DNA of 64,000 nt. Source: Hemibagrus wyckioides (lineage: Eukaryota > Chordata > Actinopteri > Siluriformes > Bagridae). The position numbers and the translations under genes are program-made. Location: NCBI RefSeq assembly GCF_019097595.1, contig NC_080715.1, positions 4,385,573 to 4,449,572 of the forward strand. The letters run 5' to 3'. Below the pieces are notes generated by a model. That model was not told the DNA's origin and made no database searches. It saw nothing but the letters and a program-made list of their open reading frames with translations. This document shows positions 1-25,164 of the stretch, one piece after another; the first letter of the stretch is position 1; every line of letters starts with the position of its first letter.

Positions 1-611
1 TCTTAAGTATCCTAGCTGACAGGTGCAGGCAAGCCAGGTTTATCAGTCTGGAAAATTCTGGGTAACTGAGTTCTCAGCTGCTCTCACTTTCGTTCTGTTG
101 CCCTCTGCTGGTTACCACAAGAATTTCCAACTAGTGAACCTTATCAAGATCAAAGTCTGTTCATTCATTCATTCATTCATCCAACCATCCAACTATCCAT
201 CCATCCATCCATCCATCCATTTTTCCATAGATGAATCCATAGCCTATCCTGGGAACACTGGTGTGCTGCTGTTCTAAGCACTGAGCCCTGAGGAATGCTG
301 ATCCTGACTATACAGTCTTCCCTTCAGGATGTCCAGTATCCAGTTACAGAGGGAGGTGCTCTTTAGCTTTCAGTCTCCTCACTGCTTATCACTGCTTTGG
401 CTCTTTCCCTAAGACCTAAAATATTTCTATCATTGCTCTTTTGTTTATATTAGTCTTCCTCTGTGGTTTAGTTCAGTTACTGTCTGACTGTAGTGATCTT
501 TACTAGTGTTCTCCACTAGGACTATTATCTGGGAATGTCCTTGAGCTGGAGAAAGGTGCTATATAAATACAAAGCCTTCTTTCTCTTCTTCTTATTCTTG
601 TTATTATTATT

Positions 612-665
<54 letters not shown>

Positions 666-1240
666 CAGTAACATTTTGCTTTTAAAAAACTACAGAACAG
701 GAGGAGGCACAAGGAGTCAGGAAGGACCAAGATAAATCACAAATTCATACGCCACCTATTATTACTGTTCTCATTATTATTAGAATTATTATCACTGGCA
801 AGGACCACAGACTACCAAGAGCCATGTCTGTGTTAAATGTCTTCTCAGAAGTCAAACAACAGCAGATTACTGACCCTTTGCCAGACAAATGTCAGAATGT
901 CATCTGGAATTATTTGGGATTTCCCCTTGGCTAGACACATTAACCGCACCAAAGGACTTCCTTTCATCTCTGTTAGTGTTACGGTGAGGCTGTTCTCTAT
1001 TTTAGTGTAGTTTAATGATGGACCTTTATCCTAAGGAAGGTAAAGGTTAATTCCTGTGAAACATAATGTTGTTTCTGTTGTTGAAGTTGTACACGGCTGT
1101 AAAGTTATTGTATTGCAGTAAAGTTATTGTTCCTGACAACCTGCTGAAGTTACTTCACTCCAAATTTCTCCAAGGGTAATGTTTTCAGGAAAAAAAACTC
1201 TAGAAGTCAGACAAGTTCATTAGAGACATTCATGCAATGT
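1..1240. other. Gene-free left edge
   Basis: No exon, RNA gene or conserved coding block is recognisable here. It contains a short ATTC/ATCC tetranucleotide run (about 160-223), an AAT/ATT run (about 598-665), and at 490-590 a sequence resembling the 3' tail of a LINE or SINE (a 'gtgctatataaata' type motif running into the trinucleotide run). If a neighbouring gene ends to the left, only its non-coding sequence could be present. Confidence 0.6.
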
Positions 1241-1354
1241 ATGCAGAACCTGTCCTGTGTGTGTGTGTGTGTGTGTGTGTTTGTACAAGCTAAACAGGTT
1301 TGGTGCACCCTAAGTGCCATTTTGCTGAAATATTTTTTGTATTCTTCGTATTAA

Positions 1355-1358
<4 letters not shown>

Positions 1359-1395
<37 letters not shown>

Positions 1396-1397
1396 CC

Positions 1398-1458
<61 letters not shown>

Positions 1459-1550
1459 ACTCTCTCTCTCTCTCTCTGTTTCCCTCTCTGTTTCTCTCTC
1501 TCTCTCTCTTTCTCTCTCTCTCACTCTCTCTCTCTCTCTGTTTCCCTCTC

Positions 1551-1588
<38 letters not shown>
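1359..1588. repeat. Long imperfect (TC)n microsatellite
   Basis: About 230 bp of TC dinucleotide repeats interrupted by TGTTTCCC, TTTC and CACTC variants, some of which recur as a larger period. A (GT)n run precedes it at about 1255-1280. Apparent open reading frames on both strands are products of the dinucleotide repeat and are not genes. Confidence 0.95.
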
Positions 1589-1593
<5 letters not shown>

Positions 1594-1885
1594 GCCGGTG
1601 TTCACTGTTCATCATTAGCATGATTAATAACAAGGTGAGTGATCCTTACCGTCTGTTCCCCCTGACTCCGCCCTCCATTAACAAACCGTCACTCAGCCAC
1701 GCCTTCGCCGCCAGTGATCACTTAGGTGACTGACATTATAACAGCTATAATCATTTGTTATATTTCTCTGTCTGAAAATTTTAAGTTCAAAAACGCAGCT
1801 TGTCATGTCACAGCTTTACAAGTGCAAATAGCTTATAAAATGTGCTACATGAATAAAGTGTACACTGTATTATTTACATTTAATA
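1589..1885. other. Unannotated stretch
   Basis: A unique-looking sequence with a small cluster of CpG sites at about 1660-1725 and a palindrome-like 'agtgatcactt' near 1714. I see no gene in it. Confidence 0.4.
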
Positions 1886-2202
1886 TACACTATATTGTCA
1901 AGTTTTGGGACACACCTCTAAATCATTGAGTTCAGGTGTTGTTTTTCAGGGGTTGGACTCGGCCCCTTAGTTCCAGTGAAAGGACTCTTAATGTTTCAGC
2001 TTCATACCAAGACATTTTGGACAATTTCATGCTCCCAACTTTGTGGGAACAGTTTGGGGATGACCCCTTCCTGTTCCAACATGACTGCACACCAGTGACC
2101 AAAGCAAGCTCCATAAAGACATAGATGAGTGAACCCCTGAAAAACAACACCTGAATTCATTGATTTGGCGAGGTGTCCCAAAACTTTGGGCAATATAGTC
2201 TA
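1886..2202. mobile_element. Tc1-derived fold-back element (MITE-like)
   Basis: Inverted terminal repeats of about 70 bp (1886-1954 and 2131-2202) begin with TA followed by an 'actatattg' type terminus, typical of Tc1/mariner elements with TA target duplication. The middle (about 1940-2115) matches an internal part of the transposase gene of the Tc1 element at 29825-31072, around 30550-30725. The inverted repeats run into that transposase-derived sequence, so this is a rearranged, non-autonomous derivative and not a simple deletion copy. The short reading frames inside are transposase fragments. Confidence 0.8.
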
Positions 2203-2915
2203 AAATTTAATAAGAGGTTACTTTCAGTCTTGTTCAGATGTTATGCATTACTTTGAACCTTGCATTAAATGATCACATACTCCACAATATGAAGCCTATA
2301 TATTTCTCAATATTTTACAATTTACGGTAATTTACGGACAAATTGCTTGCCACTGAGACTTACCTTAGTGTAACAGTTGTGTGTGTGTGTGTTGGGGGAT
2401 ATATTTTTGTCTCTGCATTCTCTGTATTCTTAATTTTGTTTAGAACATAAAATTTGTTTTGTTGTTTATTTGCTGTCTAACTTTATTCTATAACATTTTG
2501 ATATCTCATTATTTCGGTCACTTACATAACACCGGACACCTTCAACACTTCACCCACTGGTCTAAACAGTTTCTATACTGTGCAATATCACATCTCTATT
2601 TAAAATCGGGGCATTTTTTACTTCCTGTTCAACCAAGTTATCAGGAAAGTCTCAAATTAACCACAGACATTTTTCTAGCTTCAAATTTTCAGTATGTGTC
2701 TCCAACCTCTCTAATATTTAACTATAATATGCGGATTGTTATTGGTTCAAATGTTGTATGGAGGGATCAAAAGATAAGATACTTTATTGTTCTCTCAAGG
2801 ACATTTTATTTGGACTTGTTTTATTTGGCAATATACAATTAAAAAAATGTGCGCCTAACACAAACACACACACACACAAACACGACAATAATCACTTAAA
2901 AGAACTGGTTCCCAC
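2203..2915. other. Unannotated AT-rich stretch
   Basis: No gene recognised. A 127-codon open frame at 2459-2842 has no recognisable domain and lies in AT-rich, repeat-like sequence, so I do not call it. A short CA run lies at about 2860-2882. Confidence 0.4.
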
Positions 2916-3232
2916 ACAGTCCCAACAGTATTAGACAGTATCAGACAGTCCCAACAGTATTAGACAGTATCAGACAGTCCCAACAGTATTAGACAGTATC
3001 AGACAGTCCCAACAGTATTAGACAGTATTAGACAGTCCCAACAGTATTAGACAGTATCAGACAGTCCCAACAGTATTAGACAGTATTAGACAGTCCCAAC
3101 AGTATTAGACAGTATCAGACAGTCCCAACAGTATTAGACAGTATTAGACAGTCCCAACAGTATTAGACAGTATTAGACAGTCCCAACAGTATTAGACAGT
3201 ATTAGACAGTCCCAACAGTATTAGACAGTATC
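2916..3232. repeat. 29-bp minisatellite, about 11 copies
   Basis: Tandem direct repeats of a 29-bp unit beginning 'cagtcccaacagtattagac', with a C/T variant near the unit's end that divides copies into two subtypes. The array has no spacers, so it is not CRISPR-like. It runs directly into the truncated Tc1 element that follows. Confidence 0.95.
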
Positions 3233-3244
3233 TTGTGTTAGTAT

Positions 3245-4141
3245 CAGTGTTCTTTTTCCGCCATGCAAAGCGCCTCTGGTTGTGACCAAATAACTCAATC
3301 TTGGTTTCATCTGTTCAGAGGACATTATTCCAAAACAATTCTGGCTTGTCCAGATGAGCCTTTGCATAACTTAAACTCTTGTTAGCAGTACGCAGAAAAG
3401 GCTTTTTCCGCATCACTCTTCCATTGAGCTGTTCCTTGTGCAAAGTTTGCTGGACTGTAGAACGATGTATGTACAATGACATTGTCAGCAGCAGGATGTT
3501 CTTGGAGCTCTTTGGAGGTGGTTTGTGGTTTGACCGTGACCATTCTAAGCATTCTTCGACTTTACCTTTCAGATATCTTTCTTGGTCTGCCTCATCTTCA
3601 CAATGACTGTTCCTGTGGCCTTCCATTTCCTAACTATATTTCTAACTGTGGAGACAGACACTTTAAACCTTTGTGACAACTTTTTGTATCCTTCTCCTAA
3701 TTTATGTTGATGAATTATCCTCGTTTTTAGGTCATTAGAGTGTTCTTTTGAGGTTCCCATGTTGCTACCTTTCCACAGAGATGAAGGAAAAGCACAACTA
3801 CCAATCAGCTACCTTAAATATCTTTTTTCCATCATTGATTTCACCTGTTTCTTTTTTTCCTTTCTACTGCAATCAATTAGTATCAAGTATTAAGTGACTA
3901 CATGTATTCAAATCCACACCAATGAGAGGGTGGCCAGACTTTTGCACAGCCTATTTTTCCCTTTCAATTTTATTTTACACAACACAGTACTGCTACACTG
4001 AGAATTTCTGTCTGAAAAACATCACATTATCCAGCCTTCTCTAAAAAAAAATAATGGCATATCACTACAATCTTTTTTTGTAGAGAAAGAGCACATTATT
4101 ATAAAGCCATAGAGGGGTGCCCAAACTTTTGCAAAACTGTA
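3245..4141 (-). mobile_element. Tc1-like transposon, 3' half missing
   Basis: Read on the minus strand, 4141 to about 3900 is a Tc1-type end starting 'tacagttttgcaaaagtttg'. The N-terminal part of a Tc1 transposase follows (3760 to 3315, in two frames). It contains a helix-turn-helix-like start (MGTSKEHSNDLKTRIIHQHK) and a second DNA-binding region, and ends just as the first catalytic Asp would be reached (about 3310-3250). The catalytic domain beyond this and the other terminal repeat are absent; the 29-bp minisatellite begins where they should be. Frame breaks lie near 3570-3620. It is a dead copy. Confidence 0.8.
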
Positions 4142-4490
4142 TATTATACATTATAATATATAAGATATCTGTGTTTTTCGGGAACACAAGCGCTTCGATG
4201 TGAATTATGGAGTGTATGAGTTTATAGAGTGTAAGACAAGGAGATAACATGGAAGAGGGAAAAAAAGCGAGTACAACTTATTTTCTTAGCTACAGTAATA
4301 GGAGATCAACACACTCCCTCTTCATTGCCTTATAAGCACTAGAAATAAAATGTCATAATTAATTTTAAAAATGAAGAAGATATTCGGCTCTCTGTGTGCG
4401 CTGCGCGTATCGGTTTGTTTTTACTAGGAAATCATGGAATTGGCACTTTTTCAAGTTTCGTTTCTCCCTCGACTCTTGCACACACTTAGT

Positions 4491-4522
<32 letters not shown>

Positions 4523-5235
4523 TTCACACAGGCACTGCAGCGCTCAGACCAGTTTCGCTTTCTCGGAAAACACGTGGTTTTACTTCTGGCTGTTCCAGCA
4601 GCGCAGCACCTCCCCACCGCTCCTTCACCTATTTCACAGAGGTATTTCTCACAGCCCCGCTCCTGTTTATATCCCTGTCACTGCTGTAGATTGCACCATT
4701 TAACATATTAGGTCATTATACAGCTCATTAGTGAGTATGATTCCCGATCTGATAAGTTGGTAGAGCACTGAAAACAATAAAACATTATATATTTGAATGG
4801 AATTTTGGGAAAATTGGAAAGATAGATGTTTAAAAAAATGCTGTGTCCCACATCTAGGGGAGAGTGGGGTCAGTTGTAGCATAAACCTGACATGACCGCA
4901 TCTTTCTTTCTTTTTTCTTTTTCATAAAAACTACCAGGAAACACCGGATAACTCTAGACTAAAATCCCAGATGTCAAAATGTCAGCATGGTGTGTGAACA
5001 AAAGCAGAACTTATTTAACAAAATTTTCCCATCATTTAAACACACCAGGTGACCCTGTGAGCCTGAGCAGGCCGTTACTAAGGATGAATGAAGTAAGCAC
5101 TTTCGTTGTTTAAAATCTATTCTTAAGTTGGTGTATTCATTTTGAGGCAGCACACGATGAACAAATGTCAATCACATGAATAATAGCTGACATGTTAAGA
5201 TGCTAGCTAACCATCTTAGCCGAAGAAGAAGAGGA
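4142..5235. other. Unannotated stretch
   Basis: No gene recognised. It contains a (CA)n run at about 4490-4520 and otherwise unique-looking AT-rich sequence. Confidence 0.4.
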
Positions 5236-5395
5236 GGAGGAAGAAGAAGACTTTATTATTGCCACACATGACATTACAGCACACTGGAGTTATTTACTTT
5301 GCATATTCCAAGCTTTGAAAGGCTGCAGTCCGAGCACAGGGTCAGAGCCCATGGTACGGTGTCCCTGGAGCAGGGAAGGTTGAGGGTCTTCAGGA
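5236..5395 (-). repeat. Truncated copy of a tRNA-derived SINE (3' part)
   Basis: On the minus strand this resembles the 3' half of the full-length SINE at 37240-37490, sharing 'ctggagcagg' type sequence and an AATAAAG tail followed by a GAA/TTC run. The tRNA-like head is missing. Confidence 0.55.
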
Positions 5396-6500
5396 GCCCA
5401 GAAATCTATCCACTTTCGATTTTTATATGAAAATTAAATCTGATGATAGAAATTTTACAAATTCTTCAGAGATTTGATCAGACTTTGCTCGGATACCTGA
5501 GCCTGAAATACCTGATTCTGGGCTCTTTTGTAGGCAGGGCTCATAATGCCAGGTTTGTTGATAACTTCACAAAGACGACGTCATCTTATAACTGGAATGA
5601 ATCTCCTGCACTTTTGACTGTTTAGTACACAGAAATGGAAGGGAAGTGATTTATAATCACAGTCTCCAGAGTCACCCAGATGAAGATTTTGACTCGAAAA
5701 ATGACTATCGATCACCGCTGACATCTCTGACTTGCTCATAAGGGATAAACTGATACAATTATTTAGATACTGAATTTAGAATGTAGGAATTTAGAATGTA
5801 GGAATTTAGAAGTAGGAATTTAGAAGTAGGAATGTGGAATGTGCCAACGAGGAGCCATGTGTGTTCTTAGTGATGTTTTAACAAAGACGAACTACGTTCT
5901 TTAATCCCATGAAGGTGAATTTAGTGTGTCAGGGCTGCACTGATACATAATAGTGAAACTTCTGCTTCGCGTCTGTTTCTGTTTGAGTAAAGACATTGAC
6001 ATTACATGCACAGAGCAGCTATGTGTTTGAAAGCCTTCTTTGCTCCATATATATACATCAATAAAGTGTCATTTTTCCTCAGCTGACCATAACCACTGTT
6101 TCCCCTGTGAAACTTGTAACAGGAAGTAAAACGACAAGTTAAACCAACCAATTAATTTGGATGCAGTATTGAGAGCAGGATTCAGTTTAAATGAACCACT
6201 GTTTTTCCCCAAGATGTTTCCAAACTTCCTTACCCCCACCGCCTTTTTTTATTGTTGGTTGTGACATTTAAATCATGCCGTCACACTTTTGTGTTTTTAC
6301 TTTGTTAACGGAAATAGTATGTGTGAATGGGGATATATCTGTATATATCAAGTGTTTTTAATTAAAGGTATAAAGTTATAGATGTGTGTAGGTGTAAATG
6401 TGTGTTCATCAAAACTTACACCATTTTCAAGAAGGCCAAGGACCAGTGGTCTTTCTAAATAAATAAATAAATAAATATACACTGTAGTTTGTTGCTGATC
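5396..6500. other. Unannotated stretch
   Basis: No gene recognised. It contains a short tandem 'gaatttagaatgtag' repeat at about 5775-5840 and an AAAT run at 6456-6476. Confidence 0.4.
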
Positions 6501-6599
6501 AGAGTGACACCTGTTATATCTGACCCCTGTTATAACTTATGGCTGTTACAACTGACCCTGAATCTTAGGACACTAAATCCAACATCTGATAAAACTAAC

Positions 6600-7240
6600 A
6601 CCTATTACAAATGATCCCTGTTTATAACTGACCCATTACAAGCAGCCTGTGTTACAAATGACCCGTGTTACAACCAGCCTGTTACAACTGACCCGTGTTA
6701 CAACCAGCCTGTGTTACAAATGACCCGTGTTACAACCAGCCTGTTACAACTGACCCGTGTTACAACCAGCCTGTGTTACAAATGACCCGTGTTACAACCA
6801 GCCTGTGTTACAAATGGCCCGTGTTACAACCAGCCTGTGTTACAAATGGCCCGTGTTACAACCAGCCTGTGTTACAACTGACCCATTACAACCAGCCTGT
6901 TACAACTGACCCGTGTTACAACCAGCCTGTGTTACAACTGACCCATTACAACCAGCCTGTTACAACTGACCCATTACAACCAGCCTGTGTTACAACTGAC
7001 CCATTACAACCAGCCTGTTACAACTGACCCATTACAACCAGCCTGTGTTACAACTGACCCATTACAACCAGCCTGTTACAACTGACCCATTACAACCAGC
7101 CTGTTACAACTGACCCATTACAACCAGCCTGTGTTACAACTGACCCATTACAACCAGCCTGTGTTACAACTGACCCATTACAACCAGCCTGTTACAACTG
7201 ACCCGTGTTACAACCAGCCTGTGCAACCCACCCTGTTACA
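6600..7240. repeat. Compound minisatellite (about 22/26-bp and 46-bp periods)
   Basis: Alternating blocks of 'ttacaaccagcctgt' and 'ttacaactgaccc' repeat about 25 times, with variants (tgtgttaca versus tgttaca, cccgtg versus cccatt) giving a higher-order organisation. Degenerate related words extend on both sides (about 6510-6600 and 7240-7275). The 110-codon reading frame across it comes from the repeat. Confidence 0.9.
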
Positions 7241-7570
7241 ACCAACAGACCCCTGATACAACTGACCCTGCTCTCCCTTACCACTACACATCTAGTTCAA
7301 ATTGTCTTTAAAAACAGTTCTCAAAACAAAATCAGTTTCTTTTTCTACATCTTTCCCGCTGACTGTTATAATCACTCCTTACTGTAACACCACACCCTGT
7401 GGTTTTTATTATTACAATAATTAAGTTTTCAATGATAGCTTTCCTTTAGAAGGCATCTTGATGCAAAACAGCAACTGCAATGAAATGCTTGGAATTGTAC
7501 TCATGTTTATCTCAGCAGCCTTGATGTCCATCTGCTTGTCTGCAGTTCCTCCCACTGTCGCGACTTCATA

Positions 7571-7740
7571 AGTTTCTATTCACTCCTGAGTTACGTTTTA
7601 TGAAGCCGGGCGGAGGGAGGACGCGCACTGAAGAGAACAGCGAGAGGAGAACGGGGCGGGGCGAACACATGCGCATTCGCTGATGATTGGCTGTTGGCTG
7701 GAGACAGGACGGAGCAGGATAATCTCGCGTTTTGATTGGC
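7571..7740 (+). promoter_or_regulatory. Probable stat1 promoter
   Basis: This GC- and CpG-richer island in AT-rich surroundings lies just upstream of the inferred first exon. It holds a GC box (GGGGCGGGG, 7653-7661) and two inverted CCAAT boxes (ATTGG at 7686-7690 and 7735-7739). An IRF-type core AANNGAAA lies on the minus strand at 7573-7580, within a partial ISRE-like match. No TATA box is evident. Promoter function is inferred from position and composition; an interferon-responsive element would fit known STAT1 autoregulation, but one core match is weak evidence. Confidence 0.55.
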
Positions 7741-7789
7741 TGATGTTTCCACAGTCAGCTGGGTCAGTGCCTGGGGTTTCATGTGCTCG

Positions 7790-7981
7790 GTTTAAGACGT
7801 TTAGAGATAATAAAGCTGCTGCAGAATCCTGACCAACAGCTGGACCATTCTCAATCAGACTCTGTATAATAACCTGTATAAAGATATTTTATAATAATCT
7901 GTACACCGATAAGACCTTTATAATTCTAAACACGGAACCGTTTCTTTATCGGACCAAACCCGAAGGCGTTTATAAATAAAG
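7790..7981 (+). other. stat1 non-coding 5' exon (start approximate)
   Basis: A sequence without a useful reading frame ends in a strong splice donor (AAAG|GTAAGT, exon end 7981) just downstream of the CpG-rich promoter. The first coding exon at 10610 begins exactly at an AG acceptor with the ATG, so a separate upstream exon is required, and this is the only good candidate. The transcription start is a guess from the promoter position. Confidence 0.55.
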
Positions 7982-8144
7982 GTAAGTTATTCTGTACTCC
8001 GAGCACGCGACCTGCTTATGAAATGTGGAAAAAAATTAATACCTGGAAGGTTTTTATTTAAAGACCTAGATCAAGATTTTGTCTTTGGATCACTTAGCTG
8101 TATGTTTAATAGTTCGGTATATTTAATAGCTAGATATGCAAATT

Positions 8145-8165
8145 ATTATTATGATTATTATTATG

Positions 8166-8210
<45 letters not shown>

Positions 8211-8212
8211 GT
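8145..8212. repeat. (ATT)n microsatellite in stat1 intron 1
   Basis: About 20 copies of ATT with some GATT variants, passing into a short TTG run. Confidence 0.9.
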
Positions 8213-8289
8213 TGTTGTTGTTATGGTTGCTGTTATGCACTTATTGTTGACATTTAAAATATTGCAAAAGTGCACTCATTTATCATACA

Positions 8290-8366
8290 TCATATTATAT
8301 TATATTATATTATATTATATTATATTATATTATATTATATTATATTATATTATATTATATTATATT
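8290..8366. repeat. (ATATT)n pentanucleotide repeat
   Basis: About 15 near-perfect copies of a 5-bp AT unit in the stat1 intron between the non-coding exon and coding exon 1. Fully AT, so likely hypervariable. Confidence 0.92.
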
Positions 8367-8658
8367 ACACTACATTATATTATAATTTCTTATAAGCACA
8401 ATAAAGGGCATGCAGTTGGGTTTATTTAATATTTGTATTACATTCTTTGCACCCAGCTATAACCATATAAGGGAAAAAAAAAAAGAAAACGGATTGCAGA
8501 AAAATCTTGACTTGCATCAGATTTATTTACTTGTTTGTTTTAAGCTTTTCATCCATGTACCTGCTTAAGAAAGTATGTTACAGCTCACATGGGTTTTATC
8601 TTAACTGCTGTTCTTATCATGAGGGTAACATGCGGAAAGGTTCTGAGGACTTCACTTC

Positions 8659-8660
<2 letters not shown>

Positions 8661-8705
<45 letters not shown>
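8661..8705. repeat. (TC)n microsatellite
   Basis: About 22 perfect TC copies in the stat1 first intron. Confidence 0.92.
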
Positions 8706-8708
<3 letters not shown>

Positions 8709-10609
8709 ATCATTAACATACATTGTATTTGTGAACACTTGTGAATGCACCATGTCATTGTTGTGTAGTTTTATTAAACCTCTTTTTCTCTTGTTCATTC
8801 ACGGTTACGTTTGTTCTGACAGAAACCTTGGAATGTTAGTAGGAGTCAGTGTGTCCTTCAGTGAAAGCCTTTTATCGAGGTTATTCATATACAAAAGTGT
8901 AAAGTATAATGAAATACAGATTACTAAACCTCAGGTCTAAATATAGACTGAGGACAGGTGAGTTACGGTATTAGACAGGAGTGGGAGGAAAAAAAAAAAG
9001 TCACAACAAGGAATACAGTTTGAAGTTTAATCAGTGAATACTAGTCTTCTTGATTTTGGAAATACTGGAAATATCAAAAACTAGATAAAGTGGCAGTGAG
9101 ATATTTCTGTATTACAGATTCAGTTGGAGGATAAGCTTTTATAGTCCTGTGTAGAAGTGACCTTGCCAGAGAAGGTGGTTAGGAGGAGGTGTGTGTGGTG
9201 TGAGCTGGTTGGCTGCCCATCAGAAGAAACTATTGATTAGTCTTGTGGTTGTTTGCTACAGAATCACTTTCCAGTGAGCATGAGGTTAGTAACTGGTGCA
9301 CGTCTAAGACGATACTGAGTGTTTTCTTTAGTGTTTTCTTTGCTGTACGTGTCTCGCACCAGAGATAGAGCAGCTCTAGTGATGAACTGTTCACGTTACT
9401 GCTGACTTTCACACTAAGACCATTTCTTTCATCTGTTTAGAAAATAAAGGTGCTGTTCTTATATGACCAAGCGAGATATCCTGTGATATAGATTCTTGGG
9501 AATTTAAAACTGCTCACTCTTTCCACTGCGATGTTCTATATGCTGAGGGGTGTATGCTCTTCTCTTCCTCTTCTAATAATCAACAAAGATTTCCTCTTGA
9601 AAAAAAGGGAGAGGTTGTTGTCAGAGCACCATGCGGTGAGGATGGCTACTTCCTCCCTGTAGGTAGTCTCAACATTGGGATCGGTGATGGAGTTTGAGTC
9701 ACGTACTTGGTGATAAAGATTGGTGGAAGGACACCACATACTGGAGCTCTGGTGTTTAGGGTGAGAGGAATGGAGATGTGGTTGCCTAGAGAGCAACTCC
9801 AGAATCTAGCTGCATGTGTATGTGTGTAAATTTGCTCATAAGGAGACTAACTAAATATTGATTGACGTAAAATCATGTAATTTGCATGGACTGTCAACAT
9901 CCTTTAACAGACGCCCTTTTGAAGAAGAGCTTTGGAGAAACTCATCCTCATTCTAGTTCACTACCAGTACCAGAAAACTAGTCTCATTAATTAAAGAATC
10001 TTAAACATATCACAACACAAAGCCACAACAAACCCTTAAATTAAGACCATTACAATCATTATAGAATCATTTAAATCAATAGTAACCAAAAAAAAAAAAC
10101 CCAAATGGCGCCATTTAAGGGCATAAATGCCAACGTCTCAGCTGTGGGAAGATTTAATGCATGTCATACTTATGAGGAAAAGGATGCTGTGTTATACTTC
10201 ATATACTTCTTATACTTCAGTATTGCGTGTAATAAGCGGTGTCTGAATGATGTGTGATTCACATTAGATGGTAGTTAGTATTCTGCACAGCCCCAGTGTG
10301 TGCTCTACCAGATAAAAGTTAATCAAATGCAAATGAAATGAAATGACTGAAGAGTTAACTCTTAGTGCTGGTCCCAAGCCTGGATAAAATGGGAGGGTCA
10401 TGTCAGGAAAGGCATCCAGCATTAAACCTGTGCCAAAATCAAAAACTATGTGGACCAGATGATCCACTGTGGTGACCCCAAACAAGAAGCTCCTAAAAGA
10501 ACAACAAAAAACAATATGAAAATAACATCCATTATAGTAGGAGGAAAAAGGGATGTGTTTTTCACCACTATCCACATGAATTAATACGGATTGTTGAATC
10601 TGTTGGTAG
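8706..10609. other. Remainder of stat1 first intron
   Basis: No exon, RNA gene or complete transposon recognised. Part of 10310-10560 looks like dispersed-repeat sequence, including a short motif found widely in fish genomes ('gtggtgaccccaaa' type), but I cannot assign a family. Confidence 0.4.
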
Positions 10610-24004
<13,395 letters not shown>

Positions 24005-24375
24005 ATCCATATCAGCGAACACGCCTGTCTTCATCCTCCAGCTTTCCTGAAAGACAACTTTGTGGATTTAACTGCAAAGAGTTTCACTGATTTCAGACTG
24101 GGCTGTGGGAATGGGTTTCACATATTCTGTTGAGTGTGTGTGTGTGTGTGTGTGTGTGTGTTAGAGAGAATATTTTATGTTGAATTTGTGGAATTGCACA
24201 TTTGTGAAGTTCATTTTTATGAACCAGTACAGGGTGACGAGACAAACACAGGTTTTTCCTCATGGCTTTATTTAATATTCTACGTCTAAAAGTAATTATA
24301 CAGACTTGTCATTTGAAGCAGTTGTTCATGTTCACACATACTCTGAACTCTGTCACGTGTTATCTGTGAAATAAA
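24005..24375 (+). terminator. stat1 3' UTR and polyadenylation signal
   Basis: The sequence after the stop codon carries a (TG)n run at about 24134-24160 and an AATAAA at 24370-24375, with cleavage expected shortly afterwards. No stronger signal lies between the stop and this hexamer. Confidence 0.7.
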
Positions 24376-25164
24376 AATATACTTTTACTTAAAAAAAATG
24401 GTTTCTGCTGCACGTAAATCAGTTTCTTTCTTTTCTTTTACACAACAATCTAAGTGTCTTTACTCCTGCTTCAAATAATAAATGGAGAATATTTCTTTTA
24501 AAACAAAAACAAAAAGAAAGAGAGAGATTTTCCATCCATCCATCCATCCATCCAGCCATCCATCCCCATGTGGTTAGTTGGTTAGTTAGTCATGTGGTTA
24601 GTTAGTAGATCTTGTGGTTAGTCTTGTGGTTAAATGGTAAATTAATAATGTGGTTTATTAAAATTAGAACAGTGCCATACCTCATCAGATTTTTGGTGAA
24701 ACACGGAAAAGCAGTGGATTTTTATGTGAATGAAAACACTGGACATTTTAAAATGTACAGAACAAGTGGACAGTCACCAGGATATTTTGCTAAAAATGGT
24801 GCAAGAAAAATGGTGTCCAGTGCCACTTTGATGATGGACAGTTCTCTTTTTCACATTCGTAAAATTCAAATTTTATTTGTCCCAAACACGAACATGCACA
24901 GTATGACATGTGTCCTTCACTACCTTCTGTTCTTGGTCCAACGTTGCTTGCTGTAGATCAGCTGGAGGTCAGAGAGATCAAATCACTCTCTGGAGAGCTC
25001 ACCTATCTTGCTTGATGCTGTTCCCAAAGAAGACTGTGATTCTTCCAGTAGAATTGTAGAAGGACCTTAACAAGTAAGAGGGCAGTTTTATGTTTTTCCA
25101 TGGTGTGAGGTGGTAAAGACACTACAAAAGACACCAGTGCAGGCTCTCAGGACCAAAGCTTGTA
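24376..25164. other. Intergenic space after stat1
   Basis: Contains a short ATCC tetranucleotide run (about 24532-24568), a GTTAGT-rich segment and otherwise unassigned sequence. An open frame at 24612-24956 has no recognisable domain. Confidence 0.4.

Noticed and set aside
1300..1623. Ser/Leu- and Arg/Glu-rich frames
   Set aside because: Translations of the (TC)n/(GA)n microsatellite.
2916..3232. CRISPR-like array of direct repeats
   Set aside because: Repeats are contiguous without unique spacers, and the window is vertebrate.
1..7560. Exons of a neighbouring gene (GLS is near STAT1 in mammals)
   Set aside because: I looked for glutaminase-like coding blocks and saw none; only repeats and unassigned sequence.
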